A stretch of DNA of 7,158 bases, from assembly GCA_946887385.1 (NCBI GenBank), contig CAMPKU010000218.1, positions 1 through 7,158 of the forward strand. Direction: 5' to 3'. Each line of letters starts with the position of its first letter. Position 1 is the first letter of the stretch. The notes beneath the pieces were generated by a model. The model searched no databases. It was not told the origin of the DNA and worked only from the letters and a program-made list of their open reading frames with translations. A program made the translations under genes and the position numbers. This DNA comes from an uncultured Gammaproteobacteria bacterium. Its GTDB lineage: Bacteria > Pseudomonadota > Gammaproteobacteria > Rariloculales > Rariloculaceae. Positions 1 to 6,465 of this stretch are shown in pieces.

Positions 1-630
1 GATGTCACCGCGGCGTCGGTCGAGACGCTGTTGGCCGCGCTCGAGCAACGCGTGGGCTTGCTCGAGGACGTGGTGCAGCTCGAACGGCTGAACTCGATCT
101 ACGGCTACTACTTGGCGCACCTGCAGTGGGACGATCTCACGGGCATTTTCTCGCCCACGGGCACCATCGAGATCGCGATGCGCGGCGTGTACGCCGGCGC
201 CGCGAGCGTGCGCCGCAACTTGAATCTTTACGGTCAAGCCACCGACGACCAATTTGGGCTCCAGCACAACCACATGCAGTTTCAACCCGTGATCACGGTG
301 GCACCGGACGGCCAGAGCGCTCTCATGCGCTCGCGCGCGCTCAGCATCATGGGGCAGTGGGAGCGCTACAGTCAGTGGATGGGCGGCGTTTACGAGAACG
401 AGTACGTCAAAGAGGACGGCGTCTGGAAGATCAAGAGCGACCAGGTGTTCAACACGTATTTCGTGCCGTACACCGTGGGCTGGAAAGACGTGATGCCGCG
501 GCCGCCGCCGGGCATTACGGCCGCCAATCCGCCGGACGCGCCGCCCACGCTGCCGTTCGAGATGTATCCGAGCGCGTTCTTGCCGCCGTTTCACTACGCG
601 CATCCGGTAACGGGGCAACCCGTCGAGTGA
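1..630 (+). CDS. NTF2/SnoaL-like protein, 5' end missing
   Basis: The reading frame is open from base 1 to the TGA at 628-630, giving 209 residues in the window; the true start lies to the left. An N-terminal leucine-rich stretch (about residues 7-30) looks like a short coiled coil or helix. It leads into a SnoaL/NTF2-type alpha+beta cone fold at about residues 30-160: the helix LNSIYGYYLAHLQWDDL, then a strand GTIEIAMRG, the segment QHNHMQFQPVITV, and a late strand DGVWKIKSDQVFNTYF. The C-terminal 45 residues are proline-rich and probably unstructured. Proteins of this family bind or isomerise small hydrophobic or aromatic compounds, or have no known activity; I cannot assign a substrate. 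It lies 52 bases before the intradiol dioxygenase on the same strand, so joint transcription is likely. A TTG at 31 could in principle start translation, but the helix runs through it, so I treat it as internal. Confidence 0.75.
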   Translation, partial: DVTAASVETLLAALEQRVGLLEDVVQLERLNSIYGYYLAHLQWDDLTGIFSPTGTIEIAMRGVYAGAASVRRNLNLYGQATDDQFGLQHNHMQFQPVITVAPDGQSALMRSRALSIMGQWERYSQWMGGVYENEYVKEDGVWKIKSDQVFNTYFVPYTVGWKDVMPRPPPGITAANPPDAPPTLPFEMYPSAFLPPFHYAHPVTGQPVE

Positions 631-682
631 GCGCCGCCGCGCGCACGCGGCGAGGGCCGATGCCAACGACGAGGAGGTTTCG

Positions 683-1399
683 ATGACATCCCGACTCGTA
701 AAGCGACCGGCGCAGTGGCGCGAGGGCCGCGTCGATCTCTCGCGGCGCCGCACGCTGCTCGGCCTTTCGGCGTGTGCCACCGGCGCACTCGTCACCACGG
801 ACGCCCTGGCGCAGGCTGCGCGCTGCGTGTTGACGAGCGATGCCGGCGAAGGCCCTTTCTATTTCGATCCCAATTTGCTCCGCTCCGACATCAGCGATGG
901 CATGCCCGGCGCGCCGCTCGAGATCGCGATCCAAGTCACGCGCGCCGGCGATTGTGCCGTGCTCGCCGACGCGCGCCTCGATCTGTGGCAGGCCGACGGC
1001 TTGGGGCTCTACTCGGGTTACGAGAACCAGCGCGGCGTAGGCGCGGGCACGCCGCTGCCCGTCGGCCGAACTTACTTGCGCGGCACGCAACTCACCGACG
1101 CCGACGGCTGGGTGCGCTTCACCACCATTTTCCCGAGCTGGTACGGCGGCCGCACGCCGCACCTGCATTTCAAGGTGCTGCTCGGTGAGGACGAGGTCGT
1201 CGCCAGCCAGATCTTTTTCCCCGACGAGGTTACGGCCGACGTGTTCTCGAGCTGGGAGCCCTACCGCCGGTACGTCGACCGCCGCACGGTGTTCAACCAC
1301 AACGACCCGATTGCCGGGGGCGTCGTCTGCGAAGTGCACGAGAACGGCCGCGCAGGCGTGCGCGCCAGCGCCGTCGTGGCGGTTGCGCGCGACGCCTGA
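683..1399 (+). CDS. Tat-exported intradiol ring-cleavage dioxygenase
   Basis: This 238-residue protein belongs to the protocatechuate 3,4-dioxygenase / catechol 1,2-dioxygenase superfamily, non-heme Fe(III) enzymes that split catechol rings between the two hydroxyls. Expected iron ligands are visible: Tyr110 in DLWQADGLGLY, Tyr154 in PSWYGGRTPHLHF, and His160 and His162 in the same motif. Upstream, residues 50-72 (TSDAGEGPFYFDP and LRSDI) match the usual entry to the beta-sandwich. The N-terminus carries a twin-arginine signal, SRRRTLLGL at 20-28, followed by an alanine-rich hydrophobic stretch and a likely cleavage site near ALAQA (41-45), so the enzyme should be folded in the cytoplasm and exported. 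The start is set by AGGAGG at 672-677, 5 bases before the ATG. It is short compared with classical cytoplasmic enzymes but usual for the exported branch. The exact substrate (catechol, protocatechuate or a larger aromatic) is not readable from the sequence. Confidence 0.9.
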   Translation: MTSRLVKRPAQWREGRVDLSRRRTLLGLSACATGALVTTDALAQAARCVLTSDAGEGPFYFDPNLLRSDISDGMPGAPLEIAIQVTRAGDCAVLADARLDLWQADGLGLYSGYENQRGVGAGTPLPVGRTYLRGTQLTDADGWVRFTTIFPSWYGGRTPHLHFKVLLGEDEVVASQIFFPDEVTADVFSSWEPYRRYVDRRTVFNHNDPIAGGVVCEVHENGRAGVRASAVVAVARDA

Positions 1400-1405
1400 C
1401 CGCGC

Positions 1406-2173
1406 TCAGCCGGCTTTGGGTGGCCCGACCGGGGAGAGCTTGTGCAGCAGGTCGAGGACGCTCGTGGGTATGGGGAACACGATCGTCGAGCTTCGTTCGC
1501 CGGCCACTTCCGTCAACGTTTGCAAGTACCGCAGCTGCATTGCCTGCGGCTCGCGGGCAAGCAGTGCCGCGGCCTCGACGAGCTTCGTGGCCGCCTGATA
1601 CTCGCCGTCGGCATGGATCACTTTCGCGCGCCGCTCGCGCTCGGCCTCGGCCTGTCTCGCGATCGCGCGGATCATGCTTTCGTCGATGTCGACGTGCTTG
1701 ATCTCGACGTTCGCCACCTTGACGCCCCAGACGTCGGTGGCCGCGTCGAGTATTTTTTGAATGTCCTGATTGAGCCGGTCGCGCTCCGCGAGCAGCGCGT
1801 CGAGCTCGTGCTGACCCAACACGGAGCGCAGAGTGGTCTGCGCCATCTGGCCCGTCGCTTCCATGAAGTTCTCGACGTTGATGATGGCTTGCTGCGGGTC
1901 CACGACGCGGAAGTACAGCACCGCGTTCACTTTCACGGAGACGTTGTCGCGGGTGATCAAATCTTGCGACGGGATGTCGAGCACCAGCGTGCGCAGATCC
2001 ACCCGCACCATCTGCTGGACGATGGGAATCAGGATGATGAGGCCGGGCCCTTTCACGCGATAAAAGCGGCCGAGCATGAAGATCACCCCGCGCTCGTACT
2101 CGCGCAGTACCTTGAAGGTGCTGAACAGCAAGGCCGCGACGATCGCGGCCAAGGCCGCCACGAAAATTTCCAT
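1406..2173 (-). CDS. Slipin (stomatin/prohibitin-like SPFH membrane protein)
   Basis: The protein has 255 residues, the usual slipin length. An N-terminal membrane segment (about residues 2-20) is followed by a short hydrophobic, proline-containing stretch (44-52, GLIILIPIV) and the SPFH/band 7 domain (about 20-185), with family hallmarks [35 protein letters not shown] and [22 protein letters not shown] charged helical stretch (172-185, [14 protein letters not shown]) and an alanine-rich helix follow, consistent with oligomerisation. The hydrophobic SSTIVFPIP near residues 228-236 matches in position the C-terminal region that the NfeD protease cuts in the archaeal stomatin PH1511. It starts 4 bases after the nfeD stop, with AGGAG inside the last codons of nfeD and 7 bases before the ATG, so the pair is probably translationally coupled. 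The likely role is scaffolding of membrane microdomains and membrane protein quality control. Its stop converges on the dioxygenase gene with a 6-base gap. Confidence 0.93.
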   Translation of the reverse strand: MEIFVAALAAIVAALLFSTFKVLREYERGVIFMLGRFYRVKGPGLIILIPIVQQMVRVDLRTLVLDIPSQDLITRDNVSVKVNAVLYFRVVDPQQAIINVENFMEATGQMAQTTLRSVLGQHELDALLAERDRLNQDIQKILDAATDVWGVKVANVEIKHVDIDESMIRAIARQAEAERERRAKVIHADGEYQAATKLVEAAALLAREPQAMQLRYLQTLTEVAGERSSTIVFPIPTSVLDLLHKLSPVGPPKAG

Positions 2174-2177
2174 TGCA

Positions 2178-3521
2178 CTACTCCTGGGGTTCTACGGTGA
2201 GCACGAGCCCGTCGATGGCCGTGACGCGCAGCCTGGCGCCTTTGCGTACGGGTTGCGCCGCGCGCGCTTGCCAGTTCTCGCTGAACGCACGCACGAAGCC
2301 TCGCTCGGTGAAGTCCTCGAGCGCGACGGCCTCGGCGCCGAGCATGGCTTCGCGTCCCGTGCTCACGCGCAGCCGGCGCGCGTGCATCGCCGAGCCGAGG
2401 CCGATGATGACGAGCGCCGCCGACGCCACGGTGACGGCCGCGATGAGCGGCATCGACACCTGATAACCCGGCAGCTCGGAGTCGAACAGCATGACCGACC
2501 CCGCGATGAACGCCACGGCGCCGCCCACGCCGAGCACGCCGAACGTCGGCGTGAACACCTCGGCCGCCATGAGCGCGATGCCGACGAGGATCAGCGCCAA
2601 TCCCGCGTAGCTGATCGGCAGCATTTGCAGCGCATACGCGCCGAGCAGCAGGCAGATGACGCCCGTCACGCCGGGAATGCCCCCGCCGGGGTTATAGAAC
2701 TCGAGAATCAGGCCGTAGATGCCGATCATCAGCAGGATGTAGGCCACGTTCGGGTTCGTGATCAGCGACAGCAGCTCGTAGCGCCAGCCGGGCTCGATGG
2801 TTCGCACTTCCGCGTCTTCGAGATCGAGCGTGACGGCGCCGCCGTCGAGCTCGATCGTGCGGCCGTGAAGCGCCATGAGCAGCGCGTCCAAGTCCGGCGC
2901 GATCAGATCGATGACGTTTTGCTCGAGCGCCTCGGCCGCCGGAAGGTTGGCGGCTTCGCGAACCGTGGCTTCGGCCCATTCGGCGTTGCGGCCGCGCAGC
3001 GCGGCCAGGCCGCGGATGTACGCGACGGCGTCGTTGACCACCTTGCGCTCCATCGCGGAGCCGCCGGAGGGTGCCGCTTCGCCGTCCTGCTCCTCGTCCG
3101 TCTCGGGCTCGGTGGGCGAGGGGAAAGGAGAGCCGCCGATGCTCACGGGTGTCGATGAGCCCACGTTCGTGGCCGGCGCCATGGCGGCCACGTGGCTCGC
3201 GTACATGAGATAGGTGCCCGCGCTCGCGGCTCGAGAGCCGTTCGGCGCCACGTACATGACCACCGGCACGCGCGACGCGAGGATCTCCTTGATCATGTCG
3301 CGCATCGACGCGTCGAGGCCGCCCGGCGTATCGAGCCGGACGACGAGGGCCGCGGCTTCGGCTTCTTGCGCGTCTTCGAGCGAACCGATGAAGTAGTCGG
3401 CCGTGGCCGGGCTGATGGCGCCGTCGAGCTCCACGACCCACACCTCGCTGGCACCCGCGGTCGCAGCCGCTGTCAGGAAGCAGAGCGCCAGGCCGAGCGA
3501 TGAGCGCCAGCGGGCCGTCAT
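2178..3521 (-). CDS. nfeD: NfeD-family membrane serine protease (ClpP-class), full-length type
   Basis: This 447-residue protein has all parts of the long NfeD class. A signal peptide (about 1-24) precedes a ClpP/crotonase-like protease domain (about 26-215) containing [19 protein letters not shown], the nucleophile motif [10 protein letters not shown] with Ser100, and Lys160 in [14 protein letters not shown] as general base, the Ser-Lys dyad known from archaeal PH1510. About five membrane segments follow (roughly 252-276, 284-302, 305-323, 329-347, 357-376), then a C-terminal OB-fold (about 385-447). Between Ser100 and Lys160 lies a Pro/Ser/Glu/Asp-rich stretch (about 131-155) that makes the spacing longer than in PH1510 (Ser97, Lys138). 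The protease faces outside the cytoplasm and is expected to cut the hydrophobic C-terminus of the downstream slipin. No Shine-Dalgarno sequence precedes the ATG; see the promoter entry at 3528-3533. Confidence 0.93.
   Translation of the reverse strand: MTARWRSSLGLALCFLTAAATAGASEVWVVELDGAISPATADYFIGSLEDAQEAEAAALVVRLDTPGGLDASMRDMIKEILASRVPVVMYVAPNGSRAASAGTYLMYASHVAAMAPATNVGSSTPVSIGGSPFPSPTEPETDEEQDGEAAPSGGSAMERKVVNDAVAYIRGLAALRGRNAEWAEATVREAANLPAAEALEQNVIDLIAPDLDALLMALHGRTIELDGGAVTLDLEDAEVRTIEPGWRYELLSLITNPNVAYILLMIGIYGLILEFYNPGGGIPGVTGVICLLLGAYALQMLPISYAGLALILVGIALMAAEVFTPTFGVLGVGGAVAFIAGSVMLFDSELPGYQVSMPLIAAVTVASAALVIIGLGSAMHARRLRVSTGREAMLGAEAVALEDFTERGFVRAFSENWQARAAQPVRKGARLRVTAIDGLVLTVEPQE
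2181..2185 (-). promoter_or_regulatory. Ribosome binding site for slipin, inside the nfeD end
   Basis: On the minus strand AGGAG lies 7 bases before the slipin ATG and within the last sense codons of nfeD. This fixes the slipin start and suggests that ribosomes finishing nfeD reinitiate on slipin. Confidence 0.7.
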
Positions 3522-3527
3522 GGCCCG

Positions 3528-3533
3528 ATTCTA
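3528..3533 (-). promoter_or_regulatory. Possible -10 element of nfeD, predicting a leaderless transcript
   Basis: Read on the minus strand, TAGAAT matches the sigma-70 -10 consensus at five of six bases. With a 6-base discriminator the transcript would start at 3521, exactly the A of the nfeD ATG. No ribosome binding site is visible between, which fits a leaderless mRNA. No -35 box resembling TTGACA is found at 16-18 bases, so this is weak evidence. Confidence 0.3.
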
Positions 3534-3559
3534 ACCCGTGAGCCGCCGGCGAGCCGAGT

Positions 3560-3568
3560 TGCTATGAT
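3560..3568 (+). promoter_or_regulatory. Possible extended -10 promoter for the carotenoid oxygenase gene
   Basis: The sequence TGCTATGAT contains the extended -10 TGn and a -10 hexamer TATGAT that matches the consensus at five of six bases. No good -35 box is present, which an extended -10 can tolerate. The predicted start, 7 bases after the hexamer, is near 3575, giving a leader of about 47 bases to the ATG at 3622. This promoter would be back to back with the proposed nfeD promoter. Confidence 0.4.
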
Positions 3569-3574
3569 TCGCCG

Positions 3575-3625
3575 ATGCCGCGGCCGCCGCGCCGCAGCTC
3601 GTCCATTGCCGGAGAACATCGATGA
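3575..3625 (+). CDS. Possible 16-codon leader ORF overlapping the oxygenase start
   Basis: An ATG at 3575 opens a frame reading MPRPPRRSSSIAGEHR and stopping at TGA 3623-3625, which overlaps the oxygenase ATG as ATGA. The ATG coincides with the transcription start predicted from the -10 hexamer at 3563-3568, so it could be read as a leaderless ORF. The peptide begins with a Pro/Arg-rich run. It has no ribosome binding site of its own and may be a chance ORF in G+C-rich DNA. Confidence 0.2.
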   Translation: MPRPPRRSSSIAGEHR

Positions 3626-5196
3626 AAGACGACAGCCACGAATTCGACCGCCGCACCTTGATGGCCGGCGCGCTCGGCGCCGCCGCCCTCGGGGCCATGA
3701 GCAGCGCCGCTGCACAGCCGCCTGGGGGGCCGCCCGCTGGAGCGCCCGGTGGACGGCCCACCGAGCCGACGTTGTCGACGCTAACGCAGATCCAGCCGCG
3801 GCTTTATCGGCTGGAAGCGGACGTGCATGACTGCGAGGTCACGGGGCAGGTTCCCGCCGGCTTGAACGGCGCGTTCTACCGCGTGGGCCCCGACGCCCAA
3901 TACAAGATGGCGCCGGGCAACATCCCGTTCGACGGCGAAGGCCACGTCAGCATGTTCCGCATCAAAGACGGCCGTGTGCACTACAGGAGCCGTTTCGTGC
4001 GCAACGAACGCTACTTGGCGCAGGAGAAAGCCGGCCGCATCTTGTTCCCGATGTACCGCAATCCCTCGATGGACGATCCCAGCGTGAAGGGCTTGAGCCG
4101 CAGCACGGCCAACACGCACATCATCAACCATCGCAACTACCTGCTCGCGCTGAAGGAAGACAGCCCGCCCTCGGCGCTGAACCTGCTGACGCTCGAGACC
4201 GTCGCCCCAACTTTCACGTTCGACGGCCAGCTGCCGAGCCGCACGTTCACGGCGCATCCGAAAGTCGACTCGCATACGGGCAACATGGTGGCCTTCGGCT
4301 ACGAGTCCGAAGGTCACGGCAGCGACGTCGTCACGATGTTCGAGTTCACGCCGCAAGGCCGCAAGGTTTGGGACGCGAAGATCCAGGTGCCGTACGTCGG
4401 CATGCTGCACGACTTCGCCGTCACCGAGAATTACGTCGTGTTCTACGTGATCCCCATGACGATCGATCAGCCGCAGATGGACAAAGGCGGCATTCACTGG
4501 TCGTGGGACGGGTCGAAACCGACGTACTTCGGCTTCGTGCGCCGCGGCGGCGACGGTAAGGACGTGCGCTGGATCGAAGGTCCCACGCGCAGCGCCACGC
4601 ACGTGATGGGCGCGTTCGACGACGACGAGAAGCTCATCGTCGACGTCGAGATGTCGATGTCGAACCCGTTCCCGTTCATGCCGATGCGCGATGGCGCGCG
4701 CTGGGATCCGGTTGCGGGCACCAGCCACATCACGCGGCTCACGGTCGACCTGGCTCGCCGCCGGCCGTCGGCGTACGGCATCGAGCAGATGTATCCGCAC
4801 GTCGGCGCGCTGCCGCGCCAAGACGATCGCTACAACACCGTACCGTACCGCTACGGCTTCCTGGGCTGCCCGGACCCGGCCGCGCCGCGCGGGGCAGGCG
4901 GCGCCTGCTATGCGCGATTCGATCATCAGAACCGCGACTGGACGCTGTTCAACGCCGGCACCGAGACGTCGCTCGCCGAATGCTGCTTCGCGCCGAAGAG
5001 CCAGAACGCGCCCGAGGGCGCCGGCTATCTCATGGGCGTGGCCACGCGCAACACGGAGGCCGGTCGCGCGGACTTGGTGATCCTCGACGCCGAGCGTCTC
5101 AACGACGGCCCGGTTGCGACCGTGCACCTGCCGATGCGCGCCGTGGGCCAAGTGCACGGCTGGTGGGTGCCGGAGTGGCAGATGCCGTCGGCCTGA
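3622..5196 (+). CDS. Tat-exported carotenoid/lignostilbene cleavage oxygenase (RPE65 family)
   Basis: This 524-residue protein is a carotenoid cleavage oxygenase family member, a seven-bladed beta-propeller that uses Fe(II) held by four histidines to split a carbon-carbon double bond with O2. The four ligands are visible in their usual settings: His212 (FTAHPKVDSHTG), His263 (MLHDFAVTENY), His327 (THVMGAFDDD) and His512 (QVHGWWVPE). Early motifs LNGAFYRVGP and FDGEGHVSMFRIKDGRV also fit. Tyr145 (MYRNPSMDDPSV) and Lys178 (LLALKEDSPP) lie 33 residues apart and resemble the Tyr/Lys pair that binds the 4-hydroxyl of stilbenes in lignostilbene dioxygenases, so a phenolic stilbene is more likely than a carotenoid; this is inference from recalled motifs. 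The N-terminus carries a twin-arginine signal (DRRTLMAGAL, 9-18), a likely cleavage after Ala31, and a Pro/Gly-rich linker (32-49). GGAGAA at 3611-3616 sets the start. The last 22 bases overlap alkB. Confidence 0.92.
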   Translation: MKDDSHEFDRRTLMAGALGAAALGAMSSAAAQPPGGPPAGAPGGRPTEPTLSTLTQIQPRLYRLEADVHDCEVTGQVPAGLNGAFYRVGPDAQYKMAPGNIPFDGEGHVSMFRIKDGRVHYRSRFVRNERYLAQEKAGRILFPMYRNPSMDDPSVKGLSRSTANTHIINHRNYLLALKEDSPPSALNLLTLETVAPTFTFDGQLPSRTFTAHPKVDSHTGNMVAFGYESEGHGSDVVTMFEFTPQGRKVWDAKIQVPYVGMLHDFAVTENYVVFYVIPMTIDQPQMDKGGIHWSWDGSKPTYFGFVRRGGDGKDVRWIEGPTRSATHVMGAFDDDEKLIVDVEMSMSNPFPFMPMRDGARWDPVAGTSHITRLTVDLARRRPSAYGIEQMYPHVGALPRQDDRYNTVPYRYGFLGCPDPAAPRGAGGACYARFDHQNRDWTLFNAGTETSLAECCFAPKSQNAPEGAGYLMGVATRNTEAGRADLVILDAERLNDGPVATVHLPMRAVGQVHGWWVPEWQMPSA

Positions 5197-5846
5197 TCTC
5201 GGGCGACTTGTTCGCCGCGCGCGACGGCGACGTTGCGCGTTTGAACTTGGCGCCGGGCGCTGCGCTGTTGCGCGGCTTCGCGGGGGCCGTCGACAGCGAG
5301 CTGCAAGCCGCCGTCCTCCGCATTGCCGCCGCCGCGCCGTTTCGGCACATGCGCACGCCGGGCGGCTTCACGATGTCGGTGGCGATGACCAACTGCGGGC
5401 GCTACGGCTGGGTCTCGAGCGAGCGCGGCTACCGCTACGACGAGCACGATCCCGACAGCGGCCAGGCTTGGCCCGCGCTGCCCGCCGTGCTGAGCACGCT
5501 CGCGCGCGACGCGGCCGATGCGGCCGGCTTTGCGGGTTTCGAGCCGAATGCGTGCCTCGTCAATCGTTACGAGCCCGGTGCGCGTCTCGCGCTGCACCAG
5601 GACAAGGACGAGCGTGATTTCAGTCAACCGATCGTCTCCGTCTCGCTCGGCGTGCCCGCGGTGTTCTTGTTCGGCGGGGTGAAGCGCAAGGAACGCCCGT
5701 TACGGCTTGGGCTTGCGCACGGCGACGTGGTCGTCTTCGGCGGGCCGAGCCGCCTGCGCTATCACGGCGTAGCTGCTTTAAAGCCCGCAGAGCACTGGTT
5801 CGCGGGCAGCGCGCGCATCAATCTCACGCTGCGCTGCGCGCGCTAG
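5175..5846 (+). CDS. alkB: AlkB, Fe(II)/2-oxoglutarate-dependent nucleic-acid dealkylase
   Basis: AlkB removes 1-methyladenine and 3-methylcytosine lesions from DNA and RNA by oxidative demethylation. With GTG 5175 as start the protein has 223 residues (E. coli AlkB 216). Catalytic residues align with E. coli at a constant offset of 10: iron ligands His141, Asp143 (LALHQDKDE) and His197 (RYHG), and 2-oxoglutarate arginines Arg214 and Arg220 (SARINLTLR). The base-binding Trp79 and Tyr86 also correspond to Trp69 and Tyr76. Conserved blocks TPGGFTMSVAMTNCG and PIVSVSLGVPAVFLFGG are intact. The frame stays open far to the left inside the oxygenase gene, so the start must be chosen: GTG 5175 gives the right length and overlaps the oxygenase stop by 22 bases; TTG 5208 would avoid overlap but cuts into DLFA, which resembles the E. 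coli N-terminus. No strong ribosome binding site is seen, so translation may depend on coupling to the oxygenase gene. Confidence 0.95.
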   Translation: MADAVGLISGDLFAARDGDVARLNLAPGAALLRGFAGAVDSELQAAVLRIAAAAPFRHMRTPGGFTMSVAMTNCGRYGWVSSERGYRYDEHDPDSGQAWPALPAVLSTLARDAADAAGFAGFEPNACLVNRYEPGARLALHQDKDERDFSQPIVSVSLGVPAVFLFGGVKRKERPLRLGLAHGDVVVFGGPSRLRYHGVAALKPAEHWFAGSARINLTLRCAR

Positions 5847-5852
5847 CGCAGC
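5833..5852 (+). repeat. Inverted repeat over the alkB stop codon
   Basis: GCTGCGC (5833-5839) and GCGCAGC (5846-5852) form a 7-base-pair stem around a 6-base loop, and the middle holds a perfect palindrome GCGCTAGCGC (5840-5849). It covers the end of alkB. There is no following T-run, so it is at best a weak or factor-assisted terminator, or a stabilising 3' hairpin. Confidence 0.35.
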
Positions 5853-5994
5853 AGCGCCGCGTTCGCCAGCGGGTTTCGACGCGCCTCGACGCGCGGGACT
5901 GTGAGATGCGTCGCGGATCGTTTCAGCGAAAGGCCGATCATCACGGCTAACGCACGCTCGTCACCCGGCCGACCGTATCACAAGGAGTTCTCTG
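5847..5994. other. Intergenic region before the bactofilin gene
   Basis: This is the longest gene-free stretch in the window (148 bases). It contains a direct repeat, TCGACGCGC at 5876-5884 and again at 5886-5894, a spacing of 10 bases or about one helical turn, which could be a regulator-binding site or chance. I see no convincing -35/-10 pair. AAGGAG at 5982-5987 is the bactofilin ribosome binding site. Confidence 0.4.
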
Positions 5995-6465
5995 ATGTTC
6001 AAGAAGCACACCGACGCTCCGGCGCCCGCCTCGTTTCGCGCCGAAGCCGGCACGCGGCCCACCAAAGGCCCTTCCGTCCTCGGCCCAACGCTGACGTTCA
6101 AAGGCGGCGAGCTTTCCTCCGACGAGGACCTGATCATCGAAGGCACGGTGGAGGGCAAGATCGCCCATCAGAACCATCACTTGACGATCGGCAAGAGCGG
6201 CCGCGTCAAAGCGAACGTGAGAGCCAGGCTCATCACCGTTTACGGCACCATCGAAGGCGATCTGCACGGCGACGAGGGCGTCCTGATCAGCGCCACCGCG
6301 CACGTGATCGGCAACGTAGTGGCGCCACGCGTGTCGCTCGAGAGCGGGGCCAGGTTCGAAGGCAGCATCACGACGAAGGACAAGGAGCCGAGCTCAGCCG
6401 CAGAGGAAATGCGTGCCGAGGAAATCCTCGCGCCGATCGGGCTACGGCCGGGCGCGTCGCGCTAG
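5995..6465 (+). CDS. Bactofilin (polymer-forming cytoskeletal protein)
   Basis: Bactofilins polymerise into filaments, often at the inner membrane, and help set cell shape, polarity or local cell-wall synthesis. The 156-residue protein has the standard layout: a disordered N-terminus (1-24) rich in Ala/Pro/Lys/Thr, the right-handed beta-helix core (about 25-125) and a charged, disordered tail. Core motifs are the opening PSVLGPTLTFKGGELSSDEDLIIEG broken over residues 23-47, then EGKI, LTIGKSGRVKANVRA, TVYGTIEGDLHGDEGVLISATAHVIGNV and ARFEGSI, with the regular small-hydrophobic spacing of beta-helix rungs. AAGGAG at 5982-5987, 7 bases before the ATG, fixes the start. No transmembrane segment is present. 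No M23 peptidase gene, a frequent bactofilin partner, is adjacent. The last 24 bases overlap the convergent DUF1289 gene. Confidence 0.93.
   Translation: MFKKHTDAPAPASFRAEAGTRPTKGPSVLGPTLTFKGGELSSDEDLIIEGTVEGKIAHQNHHLTIGKSGRVKANVRARLITVYGTIEGDLHGDEGVLISATAHVIGNVVAPRVSLESGARFEGSITTKDKEPSSAAEEMRAEEILAPIGLRPGASR

Noticed and set aside
515..1339. A 274-codon minus-strand frame opposite the intradiol dioxygenase
   Set aside because: No recognisable motif, and it covers a well-supported dioxygenase with intact ligands.
1400..1405. Possible terminator between the dioxygenase and slipin stops
   Set aside because: The gap is 6 bases, and I see no convincing inverted repeat with a T-run around it.
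2076..3158. A 360-codon plus-strand frame opposite nfeD
   Set aside because: Composition is typical of a shadow frame (Arg/Asp/His-rich, no motifs), and the minus strand encodes a complete NfeD.
3781..5157. A 458-codon open frame antisense to the carotenoid oxygenase
   Set aside because: Long antisense frames are expected in G+C-rich genes. The product is Arg/His/Val-rich without recognisable domains, while the plus strand has all four iron histidines.
4980..5174. Upstream extension of the alkB frame into the oxygenase gene
   Set aside because: AlkB homology begins only near 5205; the extension is low-complexity Arg-rich sequence and would overlap the oxygenase by over 200 bases.
5876..5894. 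Two copies of TCGACGCGC as a possible operator
   Set aside because: Two 9-base copies in such G+C-rich sequence can arise by chance and no promoter is recognisable near them; noted only as part of the intergenic entry.
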